Origin: Natronococcus amylolyticus DSM 10524
GTDB taxonomy: Archaea; Halobacteriota; Halobacteria; Halobacteriales; Natrialbaceae
DNA length: 53,489 nucleotides
NCBI RefSeq assembly: GCF_000337675.1
Contig: NZ_AOIB01000017.1
Span: 1 to 53,489 of the forward strand
Reading direction: 5' to 3'
The notes beneath the pieces were generated by a model, which did not search any database, was not told the DNA's origin, and saw only the letters and a list, made by a program, of their open reading frames with translations. Position 1 is the first letter of the stretch, and every line of letters starts with the position of its first letter. Both the position numbers and the translations under genes were made by a program. Below are positions 25,985 through 35,446 of the stretch, piece after piece.

Positions 25985-26977
25985 ATGAGCGACTCCGATT
26001 GGTGGTTCTTCGATCTCACACTTGTCATCGCAGTAACCGGGTTCGTCACGTTCGGTCTATTCACGCCGATCTCGGGGGCGGTTCGAGTTCTGTTGGGGAT
26101 TCCGCTGTTGCTGTTTCTTCCCGGCTACGCTTTCATCTCTATCCTATATCCGGACGCGTCGGAGGCAGGATACCGATCGTTCGACGACGAGACTCGAGAG
26201 CCGAACCGAGCCGAGCTGAACAACGGCGGACTCCAACCGATCGAACGGTTCGTTCTCTCGGTCGTCGCCAGTATCGCGATCGTTCCGGCAGTCGCGCTCG
26301 CTGCGACCGTAACGCCGTGGGGGATCACGATTCTCCCGGTGCTCGCCGGAACGGCACTCGTGACGATCGCGTTCGCGCTGGTGGGGATCGTTCAGCGGTA
26401 TCGGTGTCCTCCGAACCGCCGATACACTCCCTCGCTATCGGGCGCTCCACTCCTGTTCTCGAACGCCGGCGACTCGTTCAGCCGATCGGATCCGAGTACC
26501 AGGCCGTACAACGTGATGTTTCTCGCCGCGTTGCTCGTCCTGGCGGCCGTCGCCGGATTCGCCGTCGCAAGCCCACCCGACCACGACAGCTACACCGAGT
26601 TCTACCTCGAGACGGAGGAAGTCGACGGTGACACCGAGTACCTCTACGACGAGTCGCTCTCTGCGGGCGAGACGGAGTCGGTGACCGCCTACATCGCAAA
26701 CGAGGAACACGAGGAGCGATCGTACGAGACGGCAGTCGCGTTACAGGACGTGAGCTACGACAACGATAGTGTCTCCGTCGAGGACCAGGACGTTCTCACG
26801 ACTGACTCTGCAACCGTTGACCACGGCGAAACTCACGAGCAATCCCTCGAGTTCGAACCGACGATGACCGGTGACGACGTCCGTCTGGTCTTGTACCTCT
26901 ACGAGGGCGAGGCGCCGGACGATCCGGACGAGGAGAGCGCCTATCGAACGATCAAGCTCCCGGTGACTGTTTCATAA
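25985..26977 (+). CDS. DUF1616 family membrane protein
   Basis: A 330-residue protein with the archaeal DUF1616 arrangement. Four to five membrane helices lie in the N-terminal half: residues about 9-27, 33-53 (VRVLLGIPLLLFLPGYAFISIL, the conserved FLPGYA motif), 86-108 and 112-135, with a further helix near 178-198. An extracytoplasmic strand-rich domain follows (residues 205-330, with acidic residues dominating) and ends TIKLPVTVS. DUF1616 proteins recur in archaeal surface-glycan gene clusters but have no proven role. This gene stands alone, with a TATA-like element about 40 nt upstream. Confidence 0.85.
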   Translation: MSDSDWWFFDLTLVIAVTGFVTFGLFTPISGAVRVLLGIPLLLFLPGYAFISILYPDASEAGYRSFDDETREPNRAELNNGGLQPIERFVLSVVASIAIVPAVALAATVTPWGITILPVLAGTALVTIAFALVGIVQRYRCPPNRRYTPSLSGAPLLFSNAGDSFSRSDPSTRPYNVMFLAALLVLAAVAGFAVASPPDHDSYTEFYLETEEVDGDTEYLYDESLSAGETESVTAYIANEEHEERSYETAVALQDVSYDNDSVSVEDQDVLTTDSATVDHGETHEQSLEFEPTMTGDDVRLVLYLYEGEAPDDPDEESAYRTIKLPVTVS

Positions 26978-28348
26978 CGCTCGGAACCGCCGATCCGCTA
27001 GCAAACTGCCCTGTTGCTCGCTTCGCACTCGCGTTCTCGAGTCCGCTATTATGGCCTCTCTTTCTTCGAGGAGAACATTCTGCCATCGTCGGGCGTAGCC
27101 GACTGCTTTGGGGATCGACGTTCTCTCCCGTTTGCGGGGGGCTCCGATACCATCTACACGAGTTGTGTTCGGTAGCGATACGGCTCTCAGACGAGTACCG
27201 GTTCGTAACACGAGTACGCCGAAGCGGTTACACTACCCGAATCCACAGTATCGGGTCTCTTGAAATCGGAACGTTCGAGACACACCCTCGAGTCGCTGTG
27301 GTGTCTCGGCCAGCAAGATCGCTTCGCGTCCCTGTTCGAGGACAGGAGTACCGGCGGTGTGGCTCCGCCAGTCGCTCTCTCATGCCGACCGGATACAAAC
27401 CAGCAACTATCCTCCGTGCAGTGCTGTGAGAAAGCCCACTGTTTGCCGCGAGGAGGGGGTCGCCCAGACTATGCGGAACGGTTCTGTCGTCGTGAGGTGA
27501 CTGTAGTGGCCGAATCTTGCCGTTCGCTCGCTCTATCGGTACGGTGAGTTGGCATCCGATACCGACGAAACCGTGAGTGAATCGATAGCCTGGCGTTCGT
27601 GCAGCCTTTCGGTATCGGTTACGACTGTTACCATCGCGATATCGGAGTCGGACTCCGTTCTCTCGATACTACGGCGCTACGCCTCTGTTCACCGCCGTTT
27701 GCGATTCGCCAGCCGATCCTACCCTCGCAGATTGATCTCGACGCCAATATAGACCCGTGACTGTCGTCGTACTCGAGTGCTCGTTCGTTCCGCACCCTCC
27801 GTACGACAGCGGACCGAATTCTTCCTTCTCCGACGACCGAAAGAGCACGAGCGGAAAGCGGACTAACTCGAAGCCTTCGAACTCGACCGCTCGAACGACG
27901 GCTACTCACTCGATTGGCATCGAACTCGGCGCTGACTTCACCCGACCCACCCGATCCTTGCTGCGATCTTTCTTCGAGCAGCAACCGGCCCGGCCTCGCA
28001 TGAGGTAACTGGTCGCGACTCCGTGAGCGGCGTTCTACTCTCCGCGAAGCGTCGCCTCCTCGAGCCGGAGCTGAGGCAGTCCATCCAACGGACGATGGGG
28101 GCGATATCGAGGCTACAACCCCGTCGGGGAAGGGAGACTCTTCGTCGCCGATTATGGAAGAACCACCGATCGTCTCTCGCTACGAAGCTGCAAGAATCGC
28201 TCCATGGCGCCGGCTGTAGTAGGCATCTCGCTCGAGCCTCTTCGAAGAATTTCAACTGCCGCCGTCGATGATCTCAAAAACCTTCTCTCGGCTGACCGAC
28301 GGGACCTCCGACGATACCGATGTCCGATGCGGTTACGAAACGGTTAGA
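26978..28348. other. 1.37-kb stretch with no credible gene
   Basis: Neither strand offers a reading frame with haloarchaeal character. The open frames of 60-118 codons are rich in Arg and Ser, poor in Asp and Glu, and lack recognisable motifs. Base composition is more AT-rich and the CTCGAG hexamer is rarer than in flanking genes. The sequence might be a decayed gene pair, an untranslated RNA locus, or a long 3' region between the convergent DUF1616 and GT-C genes. I found no inverted-repeat ends or transposase fragment. Confidence 0.5.
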
Positions 28349-30340
28349 CTACTCCTGTGCCGGCGACGGGGTACAGAAGCGCACGTCGCCGTTGTCGTAC
28401 ACGGACGACTGTGTCGTCCGGCAGATGCGCTCCTCGGTCGGGTTATCGGAGTAGCCCGGTCCGTCCTCGGCGCTACTGAAGTACGTCGCGTCCTCCGACT
28501 GGGTCGTTCGGTAGACGACGTAGTCGTGTTCCGCGTAGCCATCCTCAGGGAGGATTATCGACGTGGTCGACGGATAGGCCCCGGTTCGCTCGAACACTGT
28601 CTGGTAGGGATGATCGGTGTGAAGCTGTTGATCCGGAGTGATCTCGGATCCCGCAGGCGAGCCGGTCATATCGCCGATCGTGTCTACCGCCGCGAGCTCG
28701 GACTGATCGTAGGCCAGCCGCTCGTGCTGGTCGGAGAACACCGGGCTGTCCGGGTTGCTTTCGGCGGCGAGCATCATCCCAGCCGGGTACAGCAGGACGA
28801 TTACCAGGAGGAGAGCAACGACCGGTGCGGGCGAGAGGTTCCGGCTGAGCGTCCGCAGTCCGATCGCGCCGATAATCGCCATCAACGCATAGAGGAAGGC
28901 AAACCATCGCGTCGGAACGAAGTTCTCGATTCCGAACATCGGTAGCCCGAGCACGAACACGAGCATGATTCCGCTTCCGAGCACCAGCGTGAACACCGAT
29001 TGCTCGGCGCGTCGGCGATGGACGACGTAGAGACTTCCCACGAGCATCAGACCGAACAGCATGAGAAAGCCGAGTTCGTTGACGTAGGGGACGATCTGAT
29101 CGAGCACCGTCGTCCCCGTGTCGGGAACTGCTGCATCTTCGTCACCCGTTGCGCCCGGCGATGCGAGTTCGAGGAATCCGGCGCTTTCCTCGAGCGTTTC
29201 ACCGAACCAGCCGAGGACCGTTCCCAGGAACGAGTCGTCGCGGTACGGCGTCAGAGACCAGACGAAAATCGCGAGACCGAAGTTGAACACGAGGAGCCCG
29301 ATCAGGTTGACCGGTTTCTTGGTCCGGAAGACGCTCGTATCGAGTCTGGTCAGTCCCAGCGGGCCGGTCATAAAGAGGACCTGAGCCAGGAACGCGGCGC
29401 CGAGAAGAACCAGTACGATGAACGTCGATATCTGGTGTGTCAAGATAACCGCGACCGAGAGGAAAACGAGAAACGCGAAGTCGCGGCTCGTGTACTCGAT
29501 ACGCATCACGCGGATCAGGGCGTACACGATCGCGAGGAAAAAGACGAGTCCCATGCTGGTCGGGATGAGATGAACTCCCCACATAACGGTGTAGCTGGCA
29601 ACCGAGAACATCGCGGTCGCAAGGGTCGCCCACCGCGCCGGAACCAGAAGGTTGGCTGCGGCGTAAACGACGAGAATCGAAAGCGGCATGGCAATCCCCA
29701 TCGAGAGGTACAGCCCCATTCGCAACGAGACGTCGTAAACGAGCGTCGATGCGATGACGTACAGGTGGAAGAACGGCGATCCGAAGTGCTTGTCATAGGA
29801 GATCGCTCCGAGCGACTGTTCCAGGTAGACTGCCTGGGTGAGCTCCGTCATGTGCGTCCAGACGTCGATCCCGATGTATCCTGGCGTCGTGTACAGCGCG
29901 GTAAACCGGAAGACGAACGCGAACAACACGAGCTGAAACAGAAGGATTCCGCGATGGAAGTCACGGTCGCTCGTGAACAGTATCTGTCCGAACAGTAACG
30001 TCCCGACAACGCTCGAGATGGCGAAAAACAGCGGTGTCCGGGTGCCCTGCAAAACCGTCACGAGGATCATCACTGCCATTCCGACAGTGACGATACTCGG
30101 AAGCGCCATCGCAGCCGGCGTTGATAGTGTCGGCAGCGTCCGCTCGTTTTCGTTCTGGTGGACCGCGAGGAGATACAGCGCACAGCCGAGGCCGACGACG
30201 ATCGGGATCGTGTTGATGTAGATTTGGGACGCGAAAAACCGCAGCGGGAACAGCAACAGCGCGGCGATCAATCCGGCGATCGCCGCTGTCGTGTCGAGTC
30301 GCAAGGGTCGCACGTTCGACAGCGACATTTTAGATGCCAT
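28349..30340 (-). CDS. Polytopic GT-C type glycosyltransferase-like membrane protein
   Basis: A 663-residue protein with about 13 membrane helices covering residues 15-560 and a soluble C-terminal tail. The first large external loop contains GYIGIDVWTHMTELTQAVYLEQSLGAI, an acidic D-x-W-x-H site like the catalytic loop of GT-C enzymes (PMT/ArnT/GT39 type) that use polyprenyl-linked sugar donors. A second outer loop holds LLASPGATGDEDAAVPDTGTT-like acidic sequence. The ATG at 30340 (MASKMSLSNVRPL) overlaps the preceding GT4 gene by 11 bp, which indicates translational coupling and a shared pathway. Likely role: transfer of a sugar on the outer membrane face. A polymerase (Wzy-like) role is the main alternative. 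Confidence 0.72.
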   Translation of the reverse strand: MASKMSLSNVRPLRLDTTAAIAGLIAALLLFPLRFFASQIYINTIPIVVGLGCALYLLAVHQNENERTLPTLSTPAAMALPSIVTVGMAVMILVTVLQGTRTPLFFAISSVVGTLLFGQILFTSDRDFHRGILLFQLVLFAFVFRFTALYTTPGYIGIDVWTHMTELTQAVYLEQSLGAISYDKHFGSPFFHLYVIASTLVYDVSLRMGLYLSMGIAMPLSILVVYAAANLLVPARWATLATAMFSVASYTVMWGVHLIPTSMGLVFFLAIVYALIRVMRIEYTSRDFAFLVFLSVAVILTHQISTFIVLVLLGAAFLAQVLFMTGPLGLTRLDTSVFRTKKPVNLIGLLVFNFGLAIFVWSLTPYRDDSFLGTVLGWFGETLEESAGFLELASPGATGDEDAAVPDTGTTVLDQIVPYVNELGFLMLFGLMLVGSLYVVHRRRAEQSVFTLVLGSGIMLVFVLGLPMFGIENFVPTRWFAFLYALMAIIGAIGLRTLSRNLSPAPVVALLLVIVLLYPAGMMLAAESNPDSPVFSDQHERLAYDQSELAAVDTIGDMTGSPAGSEITPDQQLHTDHPYQTVFERTGAYPSTTSIILPEDGYAEHDYVVYRTTQSEDATYFSSAEDGPGYSDNPTEERICRTTQSSVYDNGDVRFCTPSPAQE

Positions 30341-31319
30341 GATACGTTTCCTCCCTATCGTCAGTTCGTTCGAGGGATAACTCCGTCGCATCGCGTCCCC
30401 GGTCCTCGAGGACCGCTCGATAACACTCGACGAGGCGATCGCCCATCGACTCGAGACTCAGTCCGTCGATGGCCTCACGACCGTTCGAGCGTCCGGAGCC
30501 GGCGAGAACTGATTCGAGTCCCGCCGCGAGCTCGCGGTCGTCGTCGCTGACGACGCAGTTCTCGAGGCCGCCGATCGTCTCGTCGACGAAACCGACGTCG
30601 GTCGAGACGACAGGGATGTTACAGGCGGCGGCCTCCTTGACAGCCATCGGCCCGGCCTCCCGCTCCGAGGTCACGAGCAGCAGGTCGCTCGCGTTCATGT
30701 AGTACGGCATCTCCCCGTAGGGAACGCCGTCGATCGTTCGCACCTCGAGATCCGCGTCGGCACGGTCGGCGATGCGCTCGGCCCGCGGATAGTCCTTCTC
30801 GCTTCGATCCGGGTCGTACGGGAACAACGCGATTCGCTCGTCTTCGTCCCAGCCGACGCGTTCGCGAGCGTCCTCGCGTGGGATCGGTCTGAACAGTTCC
30901 GTATCGATGCCGAACGGAATCTCGACGTGGTCGACGTCGAGTTCGCGTGACATCGCCGGGCTCGGAACGATCGTCGCGTCGGCAAACCGGGCGCCGTACC
31001 GGCTGATCGTCTCGAGCCAGCCCATGTCGCTCATCAGGTCGGTACCCCAGAGACTCAGCACCACCGGACGCCTCGGCTGGGCGAGTGCAAACGGTGCGAC
31101 GAGACCGTAGTGTCCGTGAACGATGTCGTAGTCGTCCGCCCAGATGTGGGAGAGCACCTTCGGATGAAACCGAAGGTAGTCGATCGGTGTTCGAGGCGAT
31201 TCGGCGGTGTAATCGCCCGGAACGCCGACGACGGTACAGTCGATCCCCCGGTTTTCAAGGACCGAGATCTGCTGTTCGAAGAACGAACGCGTGGTGGTGA
31301 TGAGGTGGAGTACGTGCAT
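30330..31319 (-). CDS. GT4 family glycosyltransferase
   Basis: A 329-residue GT-B enzyme without membrane segments. The N-terminal domain starts MHVLHLITTTRSFFEQQISVLENRGID and includes DIVHGHYGLVAPFAL, the acceptor side of GT4 enzymes. The donor domain has VPSPAMSRELDVDHVEIPFGIDTELFRP, then LLLVTSEREAGPMAVKEAAACNIPVVSTDVG with the E-x7-E pair. It is located 6 bp after the DUF354 gene and overlaps the GT-C gene by 11 bp, so the three are one operon. It probably adds a hexose to the cytoplasmic lipid-linked glycan; donor sugar not determinable. Confidence 0.88.
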   Translation of the reverse strand: MHVLHLITTTRSFFEQQISVLENRGIDCTVVGVPGDYTAESPRTPIDYLRFHPKVLSHIWADDYDIVHGHYGLVAPFALAQPRRPVVLSLWGTDLMSDMGWLETISRYGARFADATIVPSPAMSRELDVDHVEIPFGIDTELFRPIPREDARERVGWDEDERIALFPYDPDRSEKDYPRAERIADRADADLEVRTIDGVPYGEMPYYMNASDLLLVTSEREAGPMAVKEAAACNIPVVSTDVGFVDETIGGLENCVVSDDDRELAAGLESVLAGSGRSNGREAIDGLSLESMGDRLVECYRAVLEDRGRDATELSLERTDDREETYHGI

Positions 31320-31325
31320 GTCGTG

Positions 31326-32393
31326 TCAGTCGGCGTTGGCGGCGACCGTCGATCGGTCCGAGTCGGTCGTCAGGACGGTCTCGAGTTCCCGGACGATGAC
31401 GTCGGTGACGTCGACGCGGTCGGCGAGCAACCGGTCCCGTCGGCGCCGCCAGGTCTCCTCGTCGCGGTTTTCGATGATCGACACCGCCTTCTCGAGGGAG
31501 CGGGCGTGACGACCCTCGTCGTTGAAGTTGAACACGAGTCCGTACTCGTCCTCGAGCTCCTGCATGTATCCCAGCGAGAGGGAGTTCACGTAGACCGCAG
31601 GCGTTCCAAGTATCGCAGCCTCGGCGGCCGTCGTTGCACCCTCGCCGATGAAACAGTCCGCGTACGCGAGCAGGTCGTGTATCTGATCCGGCGACGTCGT
31701 CATCCGGTTGGCCTCGAGCTCGTCGGGAAGGGGAACCTCCGAGGTGATCAGCACGGTCGCCCCGGCGTCCTCGAGCCGTTCGACGGCTTCTATCGGATCG
31801 TTGAACCCACCCTGCCCCATATCGTGCGAGGAGTCCCAACTACTCAACCGCATCACGACGAACGTGTCGTCCGGCTCCAGTCCGGCTTCCTCGAGGACCG
31901 TCGGATCGGGTTCGAACCGATCGGGGTGAAGGTAGGCGAGTTCGTGGTAGCCGGGGTACTCGACCTTCTTCGACCCGATGTCGCCGTCGTAACACTCCGG
32001 TGTACAGATGATGTCGGCGAACGGGTACGCGAGCATCTTGATGAGCGTCGCGTGTTCGGTGTCGTAGAAGACGACGCTTTTCGCGCCGACAAGCTTTGCG
32101 ACGTGAGTCGCGGCGGGGCCACCGATGGCCGTAATAACGTCAGGCTTGATCTTCCGCGCTCGGGCCAGCAGTCGCGCCTCGTAGGTCGCCTGTACCCTCG
32201 CGAGCGAGAACAGGGAGTCGGACTCGCCGGCCAGAATCTCGTGGTCGATGTCGTAGGACTCGAGTAGATCCCTGACGACTTCGTTCTCCCGCGCGAAGAC
32301 GTAGACGTCGTTCCCATCCGCCTCGAGTTCCGCGATAGCGTGTTTGAAAAAGTGGACGTGGGCCGGGTGCTGGATCGTTACGATGACGCGCAT
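31326..32393 (-). CDS. DUF354 family protein, GT-B/MurG-like
   Basis: The 355-residue protein has the DUF354 pattern: MRVIVTIQHPAHVHFFKHAIAEL at the N-terminus, KPDVITAIGGPAATHVAKLVGAKSVVFYDTEHA (about residues 83-115), and a C-terminal LLAYADCFIGEGATTAAEAAILGTPAVYVNS that mirrors the donor-site helix of MurG and UDP-GlcNAc 2-epimerase folds. DUF354 genes are common in archaeal glycan loci. The enzyme is cytosolic, probably a GT-B glycosyltransferase or sugar epimerase. It is second in the operon behind the nucleotide-sugar dehydrogenase (146-bp gap) and first of the tightly linked three. Confidence 0.85.
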   Translation of the reverse strand: MRVIVTIQHPAHVHFFKHAIAELEADGNDVYVFARENEVVRDLLESYDIDHEILAGESDSLFSLARVQATYEARLLARARKIKPDVITAIGGPAATHVAKLVGAKSVVFYDTEHATLIKMLAYPFADIICTPECYDGDIGSKKVEYPGYHELAYLHPDRFEPDPTVLEEAGLEPDDTFVVMRLSSWDSSHDMGQGGFNDPIEAVERLEDAGATVLITSEVPLPDELEANRMTTSPDQIHDLLAYADCFIGEGATTAAEAAILGTPAVYVNSLSLGYMQELEDEYGLVFNFNDEGRHARSLEKAVSIIENRDEETWRRRRDRLLADRVDVTDVIVRELETVLTTDSDRSTVAANAD

Positions 32394-32539
32394 CTATCGA
32401 CTCACCCTGCCCCTATCGGCTCTCGTAGTGTCGACGCCCGTCGCTGTCGAGAGGGCCGTGACCTTCGTATCGAGTGCGAACGCCGACGCCGGTAACTTCC
32501 TCGGTCGCGTCCCGCCTCGGATCGTATGACCGCGATACA

Positions 32540-33913
32540 TTATATTCTCCTGTAGCTGAAGCCCTGGTCGGTTGCATCGTCGGCGTCGAACGCCCCTGGA
32601 ATATCGACCAGTGCAGGGGAATCGTTGAGCGCCGTCGCCATCGTTCCGAGATCGAGTTCGTCGAACTCCGCGTGCGGAGTCGCCATGAGAACGCCGTCGA
32701 AGCCCGCAAACGAGAGCGAGTCCTGCACGTCGATTCCGAACGACCGTTCGACGGCGTCGTCGTCCGCGTGGGGATCGTAGCCGACGACGTCGACGTCGAA
32801 CTGCTGGAGCCGATCGATCACGTTCGTGATCTTCGAACTCCGAATGTCGCCCACATCCGGCTTGTACGATAGTCCGAGCACGAGTATCCGACTCTCACAG
32901 AGGGTCTTGTGTCCGTCGTTGAGCGCCTTGATCGTGAGATCGGAGATGTGATCCGGCATCGACTCGTTGACGCTCCGGCTCGTGAGAATCAGTTCCGGAT
33001 CGGCACCGGCCTGTTTCGCCCGATGAGCGAAGAAGTACGGGTCGACCGGAATACAGTGGCCGCCGACCAGTCCGGGCTGGTAGTCGTGGAAGTTCCACTT
33101 CGTTCCCGCGGCCTCGAGCACGTCGTGCGTGTCGATCCCCATCTCTTCGAGCGCCATCGAGAGCTCGTTCATCAGCGCGATGTTGACGTCGCGCTGGACG
33201 TTTTCGATGACCTTGCACGCTTCCGCGACTTCGATCGACGGCGCCCGGTGGACGCCCGCGTCGACGACGGACTCGTACAGCGTCGCGACGTCCTCGAGGA
33301 CGGTATCGTCCTGTCCACCGACGACCTTGACGACGCTGTCGAGCGAGTGCTCGCCGTCGCCGGGGGTCGCTCGCTCGGGCGAGTACGCGAGGTAGAAGTC
33401 CTCGCCGGCCTCGAGTCCGGATGCGTCCTCGATGGCCGGCGCGAACTCCTCGCGCGTGACCCCCGGATACACCGTCGACTCGAGGATTACCGTCGTTCCA
33501 CGTGTCAGGTGCGTGCCGACGGTCTCGGCGGCGCTTTCGATGAACGCGAGATTCGGTCGTTCGCCCTCGACGGGCGTCGGGACCGTAACGAGCACGTAGT
33601 CGGCGTCGCGTACCGCGGCCGAGTCGGTCGTATAGCTGATGTCACCGTCGAGGATTGCTTCGTCCGAGAGATCCCCGGTCGTATCGACCCCGTTCTGTAG
33701 CGTCTGGACCTTCGAGTCGTCGACGTCGAAACCGACGACGTGGTAGTCTGCCTGTGCGAACCCGACCGCGAGCGGGAGCCCGACGTAGCCGAGCCCGACG
33801 ACACAGACGGTCGCATCTCGAAGGCTTCCCTCTGCCGACTGGGTGAGTCCGTCCGGCCGATCGCTCTCTGGTCCGTCAGTTCGTCTCTCGGTGTCGCTGA
33901 GTGGTGGGGTCAT
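32540..33913 (-). CDS. UDP-sugar 6-dehydrogenase (nucleotide sugar dehydrogenase, WecC/TviB/WbpA group)
   Basis: A 457-residue enzyme that oxidises a UDP-hexose (often UDP-GlcNAc or UDP-ManNAc) to the uronic acid with two NAD+. The Rossmann motif VVGLGYVGLPLAVGF spans residues 38-52. The catalytic lysine lies in EACKVIENVQRDVNIALMNEL (Lys234), and the nucleophilic cysteine in PGLVGGHCIPVDPYFF (Cys287). The UDP-binding C-terminal domain follows (LGLSYKPDVGDIRSSK). The P-x-x-V-G-G-H-C-I-P-V-D-P form is typical of the N-acetylhexosamine-specific branch rather than UDP-glucose dehydrogenase. A 30-residue polar N-terminal tail is unusual. It leads the minus-strand glycan operon. Confidence 0.9.
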   Translation of the reverse strand: MTPPLSDTERRTDGPESDRPDGLTQSAEGSLRDATVCVVGLGYVGLPLAVGFAQADYHVVGFDVDDSKVQTLQNGVDTTGDLSDEAILDGDISYTTDSAAVRDADYVLVTVPTPVEGERPNLAFIESAAETVGTHLTRGTTVILESTVYPGVTREEFAPAIEDASGLEAGEDFYLAYSPERATPGDGEHSLDSVVKVVGGQDDTVLEDVATLYESVVDAGVHRAPSIEVAEACKVIENVQRDVNIALMNELSMALEEMGIDTHDVLEAAGTKWNFHDYQPGLVGGHCIPVDPYFFAHRAKQAGADPELILTSRSVNESMPDHISDLTIKALNDGHKTLCESRILVLGLSYKPDVGDIRSSKITNVIDRLQQFDVDVVGYDPHADDDAVERSFGIDVQDSLSFAGFDGVLMATPHAEFDELDLGTMATALNDSPALVDIPGAFDADDATDQGFSYRRI

Positions 33914-34215
33914 GGTGGTGTGTTACGTGCCCGACGCCGCCGACGACGCGCGTCGGAGTCTGTGTGCCAGACGCCCTCGAGACGGCTGACACGCTTCACT
34001 CGAACACAGACAATCTCATCGGTTTACTATAGAGCCGATAAACTGCCCCGTCACACGTCGTTCGGATTCGTCAACAGTCTAGCTCCCTCTTGACCCTCAC
34101 TCACCCTTGGTTTCGCTTCTCAGACCCTGTCATCTTATTTCGCTGTTAAGCAAATCTGTTTGACCGCATAATGAAGTTGGATGTCATATTGTGTGCTAAT
34201 ACGACCGATGTGAAT
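33914..34215. other. Divergent region between sugar dehydrogenase and membrane HTH genes
   Basis: About 300 bp with no gene. It contains a perfect 12-bp palindrome CGACGCGCGTCG (33944-33955) close to the dehydrogenase start, and an AT-rich inverted pair GTTTA...TAAAC (about 34022-34042) flanking a TATA-like CTATAG. These are candidate operator and promoter elements for the glycan operon. Confidence 0.4.
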
Positions 34216-34905
34216 ATGTTCTCTCACGGTCGGTCATACCCGAGTCTAGCAACCATGGAGCCCAGAACGATCGATACCGTATCCGAATCCGTCTCTAGCG
34301 ACGTACTGGTTACCGTCGGCGAGGTACACGTAGCCGCGTTCCTCTCGTCGCCCGACGGCGCAACAGTCCGGTCAGCAGCGGCGTCTCTCGCTGCCAGCAT
34401 CAGTGTCTCTCAACCCGTCCAGTTTCTGGGCGGGACGCCAATCTGGGAACTCGCACTTGTCGGCGCTGCAGTGGTGATCATCGGCGTACTCATCGGAGCC
34501 CGCCTCCTCGAGGCGCTCTCGAACCGCGATGTTACGATCGACCCTGCGGCGTTGGTGTCTTCCGACGACGACGAACGGGACGACGAACCGACAGAGGAAG
34601 AGCCGACCCACACGTACGAGACGTACATTTCACCGGACACACCCGACGAACTTCTGAGCGACAGGGGACAGATCATCCGGATACTCGTCGAGAACGACGG
34701 CAGGACGTACCAGTATCGGATCGTCGAGGAAACCGGCTGGTCGAAGTCCAAGGTCAGCCGGCTGCTCTCGGAGATGCACGATCGAGGGGAAATCGGCAAG
34801 GTCTCGGTCGGTCGCGAGAACGCGATCGTTCTCGCCGACCACGGACCTGGGGGCTCACCGGAGACCGACGACCCGTCGGTAACGGTTACAAAGTCTCCGC
34901 AGTAG
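34216..34905 (+). CDS. Membrane-anchored helix-turn-helix regulator
   Basis: The protein is 229 residues from this start. An extracytoplasmic N-terminal part of about 75 residues precedes one membrane helix (IWELALVGAAVVIIGVLIGARLLEAL). An acidic linker follows, then a C-terminal winged-helix domain (DRGQIIRILVENDGRTYQYRIVEETGWSKSKVSRLLSEMHDRGEIGKVSVGRENAIVL), the form seen in many haloarchaeal membrane HTH proteins. Start choice is uncertain: ATGs at 34171, 34216 and 34255 are all in frame. The middle one is favoured by a TATA-like TCATATT about 28 nt upstream. It lies between the glycan operon and glmS, divergent from the operon, and may sense envelope state. Confidence 0.78.
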   Translation: MFSHGRSYPSLATMEPRTIDTVSESVSSDVLVTVGEVHVAAFLSSPDGATVRSAAASLAASISVSQPVQFLGGTPIWELALVGAAVVIIGVLIGARLLEALSNRDVTIDPAALVSSDDDERDDEPTEEEPTHTYETYISPDTPDELLSDRGQIIRILVENDGRTYQYRIVEETGWSKSKVSRLLSEMHDRGEIGKVSVGRENAIVLADHGPGGSPETDDPSVTVTKSPQ

Positions 34906-35446
34906 CCGACGGAGCCGACGTCGCTGGGTATCTTCTCTCGCGTTTCAGTAAATATGCAGACGAACCTCGTTTTGGCCGCTGTCCTCCCTACTAACCGATT
35001 CTAGACGTGTTTGCGAACCGGCCATGCTGGCACGCTTAGTGGTCGAATAAGGATGCGTCGTGTCTCTGCAACAAAGTGCAGCCGTTCGATCGAGACTCCG
35101 GTTCGTCTCATTGTGGTTAGTTAGTTACCGTTCTCCGAACTGCCGAACGTGGTCTATCGTGCGCTCTCACTGCACGATAAGATAATATTACTGATGAGAC
35201 GCGGAGAAATGGTGAAACGGGACGGCCGTTAGTGGTTATCCGATCCATAGTAATGGGCTATGTCGGCAACGTATCGGGTAACGCCGGGTCGATGTGCAGG
35301 GACAGAAGACCCGGGAGGATTAGATCTATGACACGTTACAGAACTGCACGCCGTAGCGGCGTACCGAACCGACGTTCGACCGACCCGGCCCGCTCTGTTT
35401 GTGGCCCCTCCTCGGTTGCCGGAGCCGTCCCGGAGGTACTCGGCTA
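34906..35446. other. Long intergenic/leader region upstream of glmS
   Basis: A 541-bp gap. It contains a perfect 8-bp inverted repeat with a 9-nt loop at 35155-35179, immediately followed by GATAATATTA (35181-35190), a good TATA candidate. If this is the glmS promoter, the leader is about 230 nt, long for a haloarchaeon. A short frame ending TAATG at the glmS start (35253-35447) is Arg/Ser-rich and not credible as a gene. Confidence 0.45.
35155..35179. promoter_or_regulatory. Inverted repeat TATCGTGC-N9-GCACGATA, candidate operator
   Basis: Perfect 8-bp arms with a 9-nt spacer directly abut the AT-rich GATAATATTA, about 270 nt upstream of glmS. The geometry fits a dimeric regulator site at a promoter. 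It could alternatively be a stem-loop terminator for the upstream HTH gene, although no T-run follows. Confidence 0.45.

Noticed and set aside
28268-28945. 225-codon plus-strand frame after the empty region
   Set aside because: Antisense to the C-terminal part of the GT-C membrane protein; no motif.
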